From contig JAWWNJ010000087.1 of the NCBI GenBank assembly GCA_037176885.1, positions 620,001 through 684,000 on the forward strand: a DNA stretch of 64,000 nucleotides, given 5' to 3'. This document shows positions 33,189 through 44,871 of this stretch, piece by piece. The notes beneath the pieces are model-generated. The model made no database searches. It was not told where the DNA came from and saw nothing but the letters and a program-made list of their open reading frames with translations. The stretch is from Favolaschia claudopus (taxonomy: Eukaryota > Basidiomycota > Agaricomycetes > Agaricales > Mycenaceae). The position numbers were made by a program, and so were the translations under genes. Every line of letters begins with the position of its first letter. Position 1 is the first letter of the stretch.

Positions 33189-34779
33189 ATGGTTATGATT
33201 CACACGGAGCCCGACGAAATTTTCAACCACGTTGCGCCGGACGTTGTTGGGTTCGTGTTCGATCTAGTCGGTCAGACTTTCCTCTTTGGTATGTCACACA
33301 AATCCCTCGCTGAAACGAAGTATCTCTCATCGGCCATGGCCACTAATCCCAGGAATATATTCCCTGCTGTTATGCTTATCCGTTCGGATGCTGATGTCGG
33401 TATTAATTACAACTTTACACAGTATTCGACAGATAGCTCAAATACTTGACAGAAAACGCGGGTTGGAACACTCAACCAACAGAGTCATGCTGGCCATCCT
33501 CCTCTTCATGGCATTGATGTCCGCAACATATTGGTCTTTCTCTGTTACCTTCGCCGCGCAACTGTTGCAAGATAGTCCCTCCACTTCCGAGACTCTACAG
33601 TGGCTCCCTGTCGTCAACGCAATTGCGCTAATAAACGTCAGTTTTCTCGTTCCAAAAAATTCTGTCTGAAGCCAACGCTGAAAACAGCTTTGCTTTCAGT
33701 TTGTCATCAGCGACGGCGTGTTGATATGGACGGCACTAATCACTTGTTCCCCGCGCCTACGAGAATACCTATGGATCTCCGTCGTCTTCCTCTTCGTTGC
33801 CGTTGGTATGTCATGCTCAGTCATTTGCAAACATATTCCATGCGCCTGAACATAATACTAATACCACTTTCTTTCAGCGGCCGCGGTTTTGACAATTGTC
33901 CTCACAGCGGTTTCTTTCAATTTTGGTTACGAATTCAGAAGAAGCGATTCATTACATCCAGAAATTCCCATGTTAGTCGCTCAAGCGCTATCTGTTGCCG
34001 CAAACCTCTCTACCGCAGCAGTGTACAGACTTTCTGTATGGTTCGTTTTCAATTAAAACTTCTTCCAATCTCCTCGCATGTTCAATCCGTGTATTCAGTC
34101 AACAGCGTCAAATAATTCAGAATGTAGGAGGGGATGATGCAGCGGGACTCAGCCGGGTTCAAGTTCTATCTTGGGCTGGACAAATTGGCGGATTTTACTC
34201 CTTTTCTACGGTACGTCGCTCAATGCAACTTTAATTTTGTTTCATTATGTATGGATATTATTTCCAGTTCCTGGCTCTGATCTTTTCTGTGGTCTCACTG
34301 CGAAATGGCACAACACTCGGAGATTTCTACTATCCCTTGAGTGTTCAAATTGCTGTAAGCCTCTACTAAACGGATTCTTGCATCCTGATCCGAACCTTCA
34401 TTCATTCATCTAGTGCATATATCCCCCAACAGCTCTACTCCTCATTGATTCAAACCACTCTCTCGGCGCACCCTCAACGACACGACCATCTGTAACAGAT
34501 CCGAACTTCGATGATCCCTCCCCATTTTCTCACAATGGCAGCAACAAGCATCCTAGATTCAACAAGCATCTCGGATCTGACACCGGGGATGTCAATAATA
34601 GCGCAACAACCACCATGGTTGCTGGTCTTGGGCGCAGATCAGGAGACTTGGGCAGAGATTCTATCAGCGGTCCAGATATCTTGAACCCATTCCGCAAGGT
34701 TGTGTCAGGGAACTCACAAAGGTCCACACCGAAGTGTAGTTGGTTCTCTGATACGAGTCTTGATCCTAAACATGTGTAA
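33189..34779 (+). CDS. Seven-helix membrane protein family, copy 2 (diverged)
   Basis: Same architecture and intron pattern as copy 1 but much diverged. Start at 33189. Exon 1 ends VFDLVGQTFLFG (copy 1: MFGLVGQTFFFG), a micro-exon encodes IYSLLLCLSVRMLM, then come TYWSFSVTFAAQLLQDS, WLPVVNAIALIN, FVISDGVLIWTALITC (copy 1: VVGDGIVIWRAWIIC), LREYLWISVVFLFVAV and LSVAANLSTAAVY. Near the end, GTTLGDFYYPLSVQIA and YPPTALLLIDSNHSLG match copy 1's GTFGDLYQPVNIEIA and YPTVVLLLVGTKKSL. The C-tail is Ser/Asn/Gly-rich and ends at 34779 (DPKHV). The conserved WRAW is WTAL here, and the basic loop between helices 5 and 6 is poorly kept. Confidence 0.7.
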
Positions 34780-35450
34780 GACGATTATGGTGTGGGCTCA
34801 ATCAATCTGCAACAAGGAAGGAAGGAAAGACTGAGTGGTTGTCTCTAGTGTTGAGCAGTTGTGTGTTGACCATGATTGATTCTGAAACTGCCACAAGAAA
34901 CTGTCACAATTCACGCCTGAATCTGAATAAAATATCTTCTTCCACGTGTTAGGTGAGTCTTCAACAATGTGCTTATCTCAGTACCGAGTCCAAGAATAAT
35001 AACCCAAAAATGATACTTCCTCGGCCCTCAACCAAATGTTCCATTCTACGCAGGATCTGAATAAAATATCTGTCTCCACTATCACTCATGTTAGGTGAGT
35101 GTTGATCAACAGCGCACTGATCTCAGTACCCAGTTCACAAATAACAACACAAAAAAATGTTAAACTGCTGGATGGTAGCTTACTATTATTTGGGTGCTTT
35201 ACTTTGCTGGCTAAGCTGTATTCTAGACACATATGTTACATATTCTGTTTTCCGTTTTCCTTCGGGATCTTCGTATGACTTGAAGGATATATGCTGCTAA
35301 ACGAAGTGAAGCAACACCGGTATGTGGGCCTATGGTTATCCTTGATACCTTCCAACAGAATCTGTGGCCGCCCATGACAATGATGTCTCCCTTGACATGT
35401 ACATGCATCATTAAAAGTTCCATCCCAATAATATAGCTCTAGTATATAAG
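34780..35450. other. AT-rich intergenic with a direct repeat
   Basis: Visibly AT-richer than the neighbouring genes. It contains the imperfect direct repeat at 34921-35159 and is otherwise featureless. It forms the left side of a compositional island around the 649-aa gene. Confidence 0.4.
34921..35159. repeat. Imperfect direct repeat, two copies 134 bp apart
   Basis: Copy A is 34921-35012 and copy B 35055-35159. Both start ATCTGAATAAAATATCT, then share TTAGGTGAGT, ATCTCAGTACC and AATAAYAAC...CAAAAA, in the same order and spacing. Probably an old local duplication in the AT-rich gap. Confidence 0.6.
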
Positions 35451-37400
35451 ATGGAATCCATGGCTCACAGTGGCACATCCTCTCAATGTCCATTACAGGT
35501 ACACCACAGCCTGCTATTGTTACCTTCAGACACCATACTCATCTCTGGTCTTTTAGATCAAACTGTACCGGCTTCATTGGCTTCAAAGCTTATACCACTC
35601 CCTGGCCTTGTAGTTTCATCAACAATCACAGTCCTTCTCCTGGCATACTCCAACCACAACAGTCCAGCCTTATATGCCTACGTTTCAGGGCATCCCACCG
35701 CTACTCAAATTGGGCTGCAGGTTGTGATCCACATTCTGGGTTTTACTCATGTTCTGGCACTCTCCACAATCTTGAATTTATCTACACGTCTTTATTTCCA
35801 GCACAATTCTATCTCCTTAGCCAGGCTACAGCTCTGGAGCTCCCTTTCATCTATCAAGGTTGTATGGGACTTGCCACTAGTGCATGCAGGGATCTTATTC
35901 GGATACATCTTCCTACATCTTCTACCTGCATCACTTTGGGCTGGTGCACTTGCCCCAATTCCTTCTCAGAGCACCCTTGTGGGCCGCTTTCATATTCCAT
36001 CATATCCTGAAGATCCTGCAGGTGACTTTTGGAACCAGACCAAAGGAGGTAAACTACCTGTCACTGTCGGGCCAGTTATACGAAATGTGGACGGAGTGTT
36101 TTCTTATACTCCTGCAGCAATTCTACATGGTCCAATCTTGAATTCTGCATCAAATGCGGCCAGCACTGGGTTGATGCAGGTTCATGCAAAAATTGACAAC
36201 ACTCGTCTGTCATACACAGGACGCTCATATGGAGTTGGAGCAAGTGCTGGTCTTGACAATATTGTGCTGCCCAAGGGGGAGTTTACCTCTTTGCAATATC
36301 TTTATCAAGAAACAGGTTATTTGACCAAAGTTCAATGCTTGAAAAATGAAACCTCTGGATGGGGTGTGCATTCATGGGCTAATCGAAGCAGTCCAACTTT
36401 CCCTGATGAATACCTTGCATGTGGGGTGCTACCAAACAGTGTCTATCAAGTAGGACATGACTTCTCTGATTCTGAATGTCCAGGACTCATTCCTGGGTTT
36501 GATGCAGAGTGGTATGCAGTACTTTCAACTGAAAACCCTGCCAGCCATATTTTTGCACTGCAGGGCAAATCCAGGGCCTCACATCACTTTTTCGGTATTG
36601 CAGCTGGTGATGGGGCATATTCCATGATGAACCAGACACAATGTGAAGTCATCTTTGTGCCTCAAAAGTTTCAGGTTTTGGTCAACATGACAAACTCCCT
36701 CATTGAGGTGAAACCACTAGGCAACTCTTTGGTCGAAATTGACCCAAGTGCTGCCACCTACGGCATTGGATTTGGTCTCTTGCCACAATATATGATGGAG
36801 CAAGTGACATATCTGTCTAATGGCATCACCAGTATTTACACCTCTGCTTTGGCGGATGCATTTCTCTCCAATATCGAAAATGTTGCACTTGCACAAAATG
36901 CATCTGCAACTGATACCAGCACCATTCTCAACGGAATCTCAACTGCCTTGGAGTCTACAATTGATGATCTTCTGGTCCAAATTGCTAGTGCCCAGCTTAA
37001 AATTGCATGGCAAAGCTGGGGAGTTTTGAAGGCAGCAACTAGCACTTCCACCCTTGTTACTGTGGCTGCCATGCATGTTGGGACATTTCAGTACATCATT
37101 GTCACCACTGTGCTCAACTTCCTCATTGTTCTGCTATATGTTGAGGAACTCATAAGAACAAGGGCATGGGGTGGACTGCAGGCTTTTGATTATACTGACA
37201 TTGTTAGTGTGATTGTTGCAGTTTCACGTGGCAGCAAAAATATTGCATTGGCTGTTATGGAGCAACAACAGGTTGAAAGCAATAACTTGGCAGGCAGTAA
37301 AACAAGATTATTGTTGATATTTGAGGATGGCACTCCCATGATTGAAGCAGATGATGAATTGGATTCACACCAGGAATCAATGGAAATGGAATCTGCATAG
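35451..37400 (+). CDS. Intronless 649-aa membrane protein of unknown function
   Basis: Not assigned to a named family. One uninterrupted frame from 35451 to 37400, unlike the intron-rich neighbours. Hydrophobic segments are near residues 45-68 (LPGLVVSSTITVLLLAYS), 86-108 (IGLQVVIHILGFTHVLALST) and 140-167 (AGILFGYIFLHLLPASLWAG). A large middle part follows with six N-x-S/T sites (NQT, NET, NRS, NQT, NMT, NAS), so probably lumenal or extracellular. A final helix lies near 560-580 (YIIVTTVLNFLIVLLYVEEL), then a conserved-looking RTRAWGGLQAFDYTDIVSVI and an acidic C-tail. Codon use looks AT-richer than in neighbours. Being intronless and bordered by repeats, it could have arrived by retroposition or transfer; this is inference. 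Confidence 0.75.
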   Translation: MESMAHSGTSSQCPLQVHHSLLLLPSDTILISGLLDQTVPASLASKLIPLPGLVVSSTITVLLLAYSNHNSPALYAYVSGHPTATQIGLQVVIHILGFTHVLALSTILNLSTRLYFQHNSISLARLQLWSSLSSIKVVWDLPLVHAGILFGYIFLHLLPASLWAGALAPIPSQSTLVGRFHIPSYPEDPAGDFWNQTKGGKLPVTVGPVIRNVDGVFSYTPAAILHGPILNSASNAASTGLMQVHAKIDNTRLSYTGRSYGVGASAGLDNIVLPKGEFTSLQYLYQETGYLTKVQCLKNETSGWGVHSWANRSSPTFPDEYLACGVLPNSVYQVGHDFSDSECPGLIPGFDAEWYAVLSTENPASHIFALQGKSRASHHFFGIAAGDGAYSMMNQTQCEVIFVPQKFQVLVNMTNSLIEVKPLGNSLVEIDPSAATYGIGFGLLPQYMMEQVTYLSNGITSIYTSALADAFLSNIENVALAQNASATDTSTILNGISTALESTIDDLLVQIASAQLKIAWQSWGVLKAATSTSTLVTVAAMHVGTFQYIIVTTVLNFLIVLLYVEELIRTRAWGGLQAFDYTDIVSVIVAVSRGSKNIALAVMEQQQVESNNLAGSKTRLLLIFEDGTPMIEADDELDSHQESMEMESA

Positions 37401-38907
37401 TAGGTGATCCATTCAGTTGTAAGTAACATTGTCAGTGAAACAATTAAATAGGACAGCAGCAATCAAAGGCTAACATCCAAGGGTGCTCCGGGATTAAAAT
37501 AAATACATGTGGCCTCAATCCAATGTAAAACTGGTCTCTGAACACGAATATACTCGCCATCAGTGAATCTGAGCAGCGCTTCAGGAGTTATATGCAGTTT
37601 TGTAGTCCGGAGATGTTGCCTTATAAGGAAGATTCCATTACCCTTTAAGGGAATTTCATGCCGTAATGCTTACGTAGTTAGTTGCCCGAGGCTTTCGACC
37701 ATTTTTTGAAAATTGCTCCACTCGACGAGATCTGTCCAGAAAAAAATCAAGAAAAAATATTTATTATTTTTGGTCAGAAATTGGCCATATTTCGACGAGG
37801 ACGAATCGCACGTACTTCTAGCTTGCGGATTCGGATTCCTTGGCCCAAAACACGGCAAAAACGGCCCAGGGTCAAAGATTTTGATCCCGGAGCACCCTTG
37901 CTAACATCAGTGAATTGAAAACTCCACCACATCACTCAATAACCACCTTCAATGCACTACTGCTAGATGACCAAAAATTTCCAAGATACCCTGTTTTAGT
38001 CTGATTTCCACTGGAGTAGAGATCCAACTACAGACAATGCCAATTCACCATCTTATTTAACATGGGTGACAGGTCTACCCCACAGTTCCTTACCTAGTCT
38101 TGTATTTGCCCCGCCCATCCAACCATGTAAGAACCTTATTATGTAGTATTATATAGGCACACTGGGGTAGTGCCCAGATAGTCTCTCAGGTGTTGATGAT
38201 GAATACAATGTGAAATACCACTGAAACAAACTGAATCTATCTGCTGCCGAATCCGGCCACAAACTATGGAAACTGCTGCCAGACAACACCACACACCCTA
38301 CTGCAAACACTAGAAGTTCACAGCAGATATATTTGCTCTAGCAGCATGTTTTCCGTTCAGATGCTTGGCAGAGATTTAGTAGAATAGCGCGGACTACAAT
38401 CCTATGTATTTGGATAATGAAATAGCATACAATGACTGCAGAAAGTTCGCACTTGCCTGCGCAATTGTTTTTCGGGAACAGCTCAGTGTAAGATGAATTG
38501 AATTTTATTCTTGCAGCCAACTTATGAGTGCTTGGGAGTTCTTATATTGAAGCATACTGATACAAAGGAATTTGGAGGATGCCCAACTGCCACTTGAGTG
38601 CAAGAACTCAGTTGACCCAAGTTGAAAATTGTGTGCAATTCTGTCAACGGCAACACTATGGACCGTGCGGGGTGCTCGGCAGCCTCAGCAAAGGACGTGC
38701 CAGGTTCAGAGGAGCATCAGCATTAGGGCCGGCTTACAATACCGCCAAAATACTGCCGCTCCGAATCCGCATCAGTTCCGTTCCCGGGGTTTGAACGAGA
38801 ACAATAAATTCATCCTGAATTGCACACTGAATTTTCTGTTTCAAATTCAACATTGAGCAGGGCACGCACTCTCGTTCAATGTACAAGTAAAAACTGTGAC
38901 AGGATAG
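37401..38907. other. AT-rich intergenic holding the hAT-like MITE
   Basis: Gap between the convergent 649-aa gene and seven-helix gene 3. Apart from the element at 37478-37900, nothing is recognised; ORFs at 37682-37918 lie inside the element and are not genes. Confidence 0.4.
37478..37900. mobile_element. 423-bp hAT-like MITE with perfect 8-bp target duplication
   Basis: Both ends read inward as CAAGGGTGCTCCGGGAT, then Y and AAAAT: a 23-nt terminal inverted repeat with one mismatch. The element is flanked on both sides by CTAACATC (37470-37477 and 37901-37908), a perfect 8-bp target-site duplication. An 8-bp duplication with CA-R-GGG-type tips is typical of the hAT superfamily. The inside has no transposase frame, so it is non-autonomous. 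The intact duplication and near-identical tips argue for fairly recent insertion. Confidence 0.85.
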
Positions 38908-40418
38908 CTAAACCAAACTGGCATTGGGGTCACCGCCTTTTTCCGGACGAATGGAATCCAAATCTGATGGGATCATCTCTCGTTCAATCACTGAATCTGT
39001 AACAGCACTAAGAGGGTTGCGAGCAAAGCGGATAGTCCTGGAGACAACACTGCTTTGAGTCCCGGAATTTGCTGTGAATCTGATATCTTCCAGAGGCGCT
39101 GGCCGCGATGTCGAATTCGAAAAATCATTGTTCACAAATGACGACTCATTGAGTGACTTTTGGGTGCTGACGAGGAGCAGCACAACTGTGGGATAGGCAC
39201 CCTGAGGAATAAATTGTGAGAGAGTAGCAAGTAGAAACTTTGTTGTATCACGAATGACTCACAGCTATCTCAATATTAATGGGTTGATAAAGGTCCCCAA
39301 GAGTTCCATGAGGCAACCGGATGAATGCTGCACAAAGAGCAATGAGCTGGCCAGAAATTGGGAATAAGTTCAGTGTATCGTTGTAATGATATTGATGACA
39401 CCACGCACGGCAGAGATACAATATAAAAATCCAGTTTCAATGAGGAGAACAAGGATGTGATTTGTTCTCAAAGAATTCGCCTTGTCTTCTGAAAAGGCCA
39501 ACCGAATCAATTTCCAGTGTTTCCTGATGACATTCGAGACTACGAAGGTGATCACGAATAACGGGCACACATACCATGCTGTCGCAGCCACAACTCCCGT
39601 CGCTGTGAGGTTGGAGAGCAGCGATGTCGCTAGGTTGGTTACTTGTAGAATGTCAATTCCCAGTGCCAGAACATCGCCTTTGAGCGACGGGGATTCCGCC
39701 AGGTCAGCTATTCGAAATGCAATTGTAAGAATTGCAGTGACTGTAAATGTTTGCGTGAGCCACGGCCTGTATTGTATAAAATGAAATCATTGTAACTTGT
39801 AGTGACACCCAAGAAGAAAAATGTGAACAATAGATATTTTCGGTGATTGCGCTGGCAGATAACCCAGGCCCTCCAAACGACAACACCATCACCGACGACA
39901 TACTGTATTCAGACTGTGAGATTGAGACGAGATAAAAATGAGAAACCCTAACGTTGATGAGGGTCAGTGCATTGAACAGAGGCGACCATTTAGTGATTTC
40001 TGTGTGGCTGGGCCCCGGCTCGATTTTGGAAGGATTGAGAGCAAGGTCGTTGTATTGGTGCATCCGACCAACCCCATCCGCGATATTGTACGACCAATAT
40101 GCCAATGTAAGGATATAACTGGATACTGTTATGGCGAACATGGTTTTATTGGTCTTGCTTTTCAATTTACGTTGCCTGTGAATGCATCGGTGTCCGCAGA
40201 CTCGGAAAAGGGTTGAAAGAAATATACAGGAGCATCCGCGTCGACATGAAGATCAAAATGGAATAGATTCCTGTTCCAAAGTTAACATTCCAGCGTCCAA
40301 CAAATAATATGGGAAGTTCACCGAAGAAAAAGGTTTGCCCCACCAAACCCAACATATAGTACATCACAGTCTTCGCCATTTTGTTGATATTCTCGTCGGT
40401 CGGCGACACAGAAGCCAT
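38908..40418 (-). CDS. Seven-helix membrane protein family, copy 3
   Basis: Closest to copies 1 and 4. The start at 40418 gives MASVSPTDENINKMAKTV; an upstream in-frame ATG at 40436 is possible. Motifs in order: MLGLVGQTFFFG, IYSILIFMSTRMLL, ITVSSYILTLAYWSYNIADG, PLFNALTLIN, VVGDGVVVWRAWVICQRNHR, LLSNLTATGVVAATAW, KHWKLIRLAFSEDKANSLRT, LLIETGFLYCISA, LPHGTLGDLYQPINIEIA and GAYPTVVLLLVSTQKSLNES. The Ser/Thr-rich C-tail ends at 38908 with GGDPNASLV. The first intron-exon joints match those of copy 1 (after FFFG, after MLL). In this copy the reading through 39510-39590 contains a possible intron between TAW and KHW. Confidence 0.8.
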
Positions 40419-41048
40419 GATATCAGATATGATCACGGAGACTCAGCGGAGTTCTGAAGAAAAAGGAATAATCGCCGCTGGCGGGAACGAAAGAAAGAGT
40501 GCTCAGTGGGCAGTGGGCGAAAGGCAGGAGAACCAGTGGAAGAGGTGCCGCGGCTATGTACATAAGTATCCCAAGTAATGCTAACTTTGACCAAACAGGA
40601 TGTGATCACGAACACTCGGAAGAATCACGATAAGTTCATTACACGAGTTCAGCCTGATGATCTGAAGAATCATCAAGCTAAATAGGGCAGACTCACTTTC
40701 TCGGAAGAAAAAAATTGTAGCCTTCGCTGAAGTGAGTTTGAGATACTGCGCGCCTTCGGCGCCGCATGCGAGTCATCTCGCTACCGACGCGACCTAGCTT
40801 TTGGTTTCGCAAGAGGACAGAAGGGGATCAACAAACTTGGACCGGTTCGAGGCGTTTTCGCACGTCGAGGTTGGCAGTGTTCACTGTTGATCTTGAGCTT
40901 GACGAATTCAACTCACAGCCGTAGGACCGCATCGAACAATTGTTAGCATCTGTAACCAGTTCATTTTTGTGGCCACGAAACACAATGTAAACTTCAGTTT
41001 CAAGTTCAACATTGATATCCATATTTAGTAGCCACTCACTCGATTTAT
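40419..41048. other. Intergenic, seven-helix gene 3 promoter and iron-ADH 3' flank
   Basis: About 630 bases. The part next to the iron-ADH stop resembles the sequence beyond the second iron-ADH copy (TTTCAAGTTCAACATTGA at 40998; TTTCAAGCTGAACATCGA at 43261), so the duplication includes 3' flank. No gene seen. Confidence 0.45.
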
Positions 41049-42607
41049 TCAATAAATTCCGTTCAAAACCTCTAACGTATCTTCGTCTCCTTTAGCGAGC
41101 ATGACTAGATCCTCCTTTGGAACATTGTACTCCCTCAAGGTGCTCTTTAACTCCAGCCGTTCCACCAATCTAAAATTCGTTAGGCTGTGTTCTGCAGTAT
41201 CAATTTCTGACACCCACCCTGCAATGAGCGCTGATAACTTCAAAATATCGCCGTCTGTCGATCCTGTGCTTGGTTCACCCAGATAGAACAGCGAGCTCTC
41301 CAAATATTTCTTATCCTCCGCTGATGCCAGCCGTGTTTGGACCGCCACAATCGGCGAAAGGGTGAGGCACTATGTTGTTCGATTGTTTTGCGTATGGGTC
41401 ATAGGCAAAATAATAGACGACGCACAGAAGTGATACCGTGCGGGATGTTGTACCTGACACCCAGTCTTTGACCCAGGGCATGCGAAGGTCCGGCGGCGCT
41501 TGAATCAATGGTTGTCAAGAAGCTCCGATTTAGATACATACTAGGAAGTGATCCTACCTCCACTTCTCCCACTTCATCGGCCATAAACTCATCCAAGCCG
41601 CCATGAGCAATCGCTGTCGTGCTTCTACGTTACCAGGATCCGCCTTAGAGATGGGCAGATACTTGAACAGGTCTGCCATCGCCGCGTAGCAAAGAATCTG
41701 GGTCGTACTTGAGTGTTTTGTCGATATGATATAATACGTCATTAACGTGGAATCTCGACGCACCTTCACGGGGTGGGGTACGGACGGTCTATAGAGAGAT
41801 TCTGGGTGAATGACAATCGAATGGCGCTCAATACTGTATCAGAAAGGAAAGTTTGACCCACCGACTGAATGGTCGAGAGCCCGAACGCCAGAAGAAATCC
41901 TGAAAGTTGTCAATAAAAGCGCAAGCGCTGAGTAAAACACTCACCATAGGCGACTGGGTGTAGGCACCGACAGTTCAGCATCCAGAATGACTCCAGCAGG
42001 TGGAAGATGCTGATGTGTCACAGAGCCCTTTTCACCATCCTCTTTCCTATGTCCCGCGGCCATCTAGTTTCAAACGTCCGTTTTCAGACCCACCAGGCGA
42101 CTTCATTCAGTGAAGAAACCCACAGTATACTCAGCAGCACTGAGTGTCGTCGGAATAGCAATTTGCGGCGGCGGTAATTCGCCCGTCTGCTCATGAATCA
42201 TATACATCGCGCCCTTCGCGCCACAAATCGGTGACCCTCCGCCAAGCCCGATAATGAAATCCGCTCCAGCATCCTTGAATGCCTCGACACAAGCGTTTAT
42301 ATCTGCTATCGGCGTGTGCTGGCTAAAATCTGTGAATACACCAGCGTAGGCATCCTGGGCCGTCAGGATTTCTACGACTTTGGTAAGGACATTGGTCTGA
42401 GCAAAACAATAATCTTGGATTAGCTAGTCAGAGCTGGAAGATCCGAAGCCCGACCTTCGTAGCCAAACTGCGTCCAGTGACAATGAGACCCTTCTTCACG
42501 CCGAGAGTTTGAATGAGCTTTGGGAGGGCGGTGGAAATACAACCAGGGCCATAGTAAATGCCTTTGAGTGAGTCTGTCGATGCATAAAATCCCGATAAAT
42601 TCGACAT
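41049..42607 (-). CDS. Iron-type ADH, maleylacetate-reductase-like, copy 1
   Basis: Group III (iron-containing) dehydrogenase; in fungi this branch is annotated as maleylacetate reductase, which reduces maleylacetate to 3-oxoadipate in hydroxyquinol ring-cleavage pathways. Start at 42607 (MSNLSGFYASTDSLKGIYYG). Next exons: QTLGVKKGLIVTGRSLATKV, DFIIGLGGGSPICGAKGA, PPQIAIPTTLSAAEYTV, LPPAGVILDAEL, ISSGVRALDHSVE-SLYRPSV, MAAWMSLWPMKWEKW, AAGPSHALGQRLGVRYNIPH and a helical C-terminus ending LNGIY. All frames join across short introns. Two strongly conserved residues differ from copy 2: Cys for Asp in GGGSPID (42223-42225) and Gln for His in SHALGH (41468-41470). Catalysis may be altered or lost. 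Confidence 0.82.
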
Positions 42608-43308
42608 GAGAGCCCAAGGAATCGTTTGAAGGAGGAGAGAAAAGGTGGTAGGCGGCTGATAGCCCAATGATGTTTGAGGTTCCCAACTTTAACCAATCGT
42701 GGTGGAGCAAGCGACGAATTTCTAATTGATTGTTCAGCCCATACGTGAGCGCAGCACGGACCGAATTTCTTGGCAACCTGAAACTTCGATGAGGTCCACG
42801 ACGTATTATCCGTTGGTGCAGGCGTTGGCTTGGCTGATCCACAAAAGGGGTTGAAAGGGCTCTTGAATGGGCAGATAGTAATTTCGATAGTCATCGAGTA
42901 TTGAGGATATAGGTCTAGTGTACTACCATTTCGGATTTCGGTCAATTCGTACGCCGAGAGTGACAACGAGAAACATTCGTCAAGGTCGCCCACAGTGAGT
43001 TAGACGCTGCAAAGATGGTACAGTACTTGAACCCCGAACGACCTGTTATCGTTGATTACTTAAACGAAGGGAAGGGAAAGGGGGCAGGCGGGACGGAAGC
43101 CGAAATATGGCGAAATAAGCGCGCCGTCCGCGTCGTACTAGTACTCGGGAGAACCATGATAAAGTTGAATGAATCGCGCTTGGTTAATTCAACCTGCTGA
43201 TCTCGCCGAGCCGGTCATTGGCTCAATCACTTACAAAGCTTATGCACTCTAAGTATTCAATTTCAAGCTGAACATCGATGTCCTTTTTTAATCACTCACT
43301 CAATCCAT
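42608..43308. other. Spacer between tandem iron-ADH copies
   Basis: About 700 bases holding the promoter of copy 1 and the 3' flank of copy 2. Minus-strand ORFs that reach into this gap from copy 1 lack family motifs here. Confidence 0.4.
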
Positions 43309-44871
43309 CTAATAAATGCTGTTTAGAGCCTCCAACGCATCACTGTCCCCTTGCGCGAGCTTGACCAAATCCTCCTTCGGAACATTGTATTCCCTTAACG
43401 TGCTCTTCAACTCTAGTCGTTCCACCAACCTAATCAATTCAACTCGGTCAGGCTTTGCACGTTCAATCAGTTGTAGTAAAACTGGAACCTACCCTGCGAT
43501 GAGCGCCGACAGCCGCAAGATATCGCCGTCAGTTGAACCCGTGCTCGATTCACGCAGATAGAACAAGGAGTTGGCTAGATATTGCTTATCTTCTTCCGAT
43601 GCCAACCGTGCTTGGACCGCCACAACCGGCGAAAGAGTGAGGCACTAAACAGATCATTGTTCAATCGCTTGGCGGGGGGCTGATAGAAGGAAAAGAAATC
43701 GACGCACAGAAGTAATACCGTGCGGGATATTGTATTTCGCGCCGAGTCTATGGCCCAGGGCATGCGACAGTCCGGCAGCGCTTGATACAATTATTGTCAA
43801 TAAGCTCCGATACCGGGAACTTGCGTTCCTACCTCCACTTCTCCCACTTCATCGGCCACAAACTCATCCAAGCCGCCATAAGCAATCTTTGTCGTGCTTC
43901 TACGTTATCCGGATCCGCCTTGGAGATTGGCAGATACTTGAACAGGTCTGCCATCGCCGCATAGCAAAGAATCTTGGTCATAGTTAAGCGTTTTGTCGAT
44001 AATAAATACACCCCAATTTCGACGCACCTTTACAGGGTGGGATACGGACGGTCTATAGAGAGATTCTGGGTGAATGTCAATCGAACGGTGCTCAATGTAA
44101 GAAAGTAAAAATTTGACCTACCGACCGAATGGTCGAGAGCTCGAATGCCAGAAGAAATCCTACAAAATAATCAGTCAATGCGCAAGCTCGAACCAAAAAT
44201 GACACTCGCCACAAGCGGCTCGGCGTAGGCATCGCCAGCTCAGCGTCGAGAATGACTCCAGCTGGTGGAAGAAGTTGATGCGTCACCGCGACCTTCTCTC
44301 CATCCTCATTCGTATAGCCTGCGCCCATCTGGATTCAAACAACCCGTTTTCAGAATAACAAAGAGCAACAAGCAGCGAACAAAACCTCACAGTATATTCC
44401 GCTGCGCTGAGTGTCGTCGGAATAGCAATTTGCGGCGGCGGCAACACACCCGTCTGTTCGTGAATCCTATACATCGCACCCTTCGCACCGTCAATCGGCG
44501 ACCCTCCACCAAGTCCAATGATGAAATCCGCTCCAGTATCCCTGAACGCCTTGATACAGGCATTTATATCCGCTATCGGTGTATGCTGGCTGAAATCCGT
44601 GAACACGCCCGCATACGCGTCTTGCGCTTTCAAAATGTCCGTGACTTTGCTGACGACGTTGGTCTGGAGAAGAACAAGCGTGAATTCTCTGGTGAATCGA
44701 AGTGGAAGCAAAGCCAACCTTCGTAGCCAAACTGCGTCCAGTGACGATGAGACCCTTTTTGACACCGAGAGTCTGGATGAGCTTTGGCAGGGCGGCAGAG
44801 ACGCAACCAGGGCCATAGTAGACACCTTTGAGAGAGTCTGTCGAGGCATAAGATCCAGAAAGGGTAGACAT
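43309..44871 (-). CDS. Iron-type ADH, maleylacetate-reductase-like, copy 2
   Basis: Tandem duplicate of the gene at 41049-42607, same strand, same intron positions, with a period of about 2.26 kb. Start at 44871 (MSTLSGSYASTDSLKGVYYG). It keeps the full set of expected motifs: TLGVKKGLIVTGRSLATKV, FIIGLGGGSPIDGAKGAMYR, LPPPQIAIPTTLSAAEYTV, LPPAGVILDAEL, ISSGIRALDHSVE-SLYRPSV, then AAGLSHALGHRLGAKYNIPH followed by G and the C-terminal helices, ending LEALNSIY at 43309. With Asp in GGGSPID and both His of HALGH present, it should be the active copy. Substrate by family: maleylacetate or a related keto acid; another aldehyde or ketone is possible. Confidence 0.85.
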
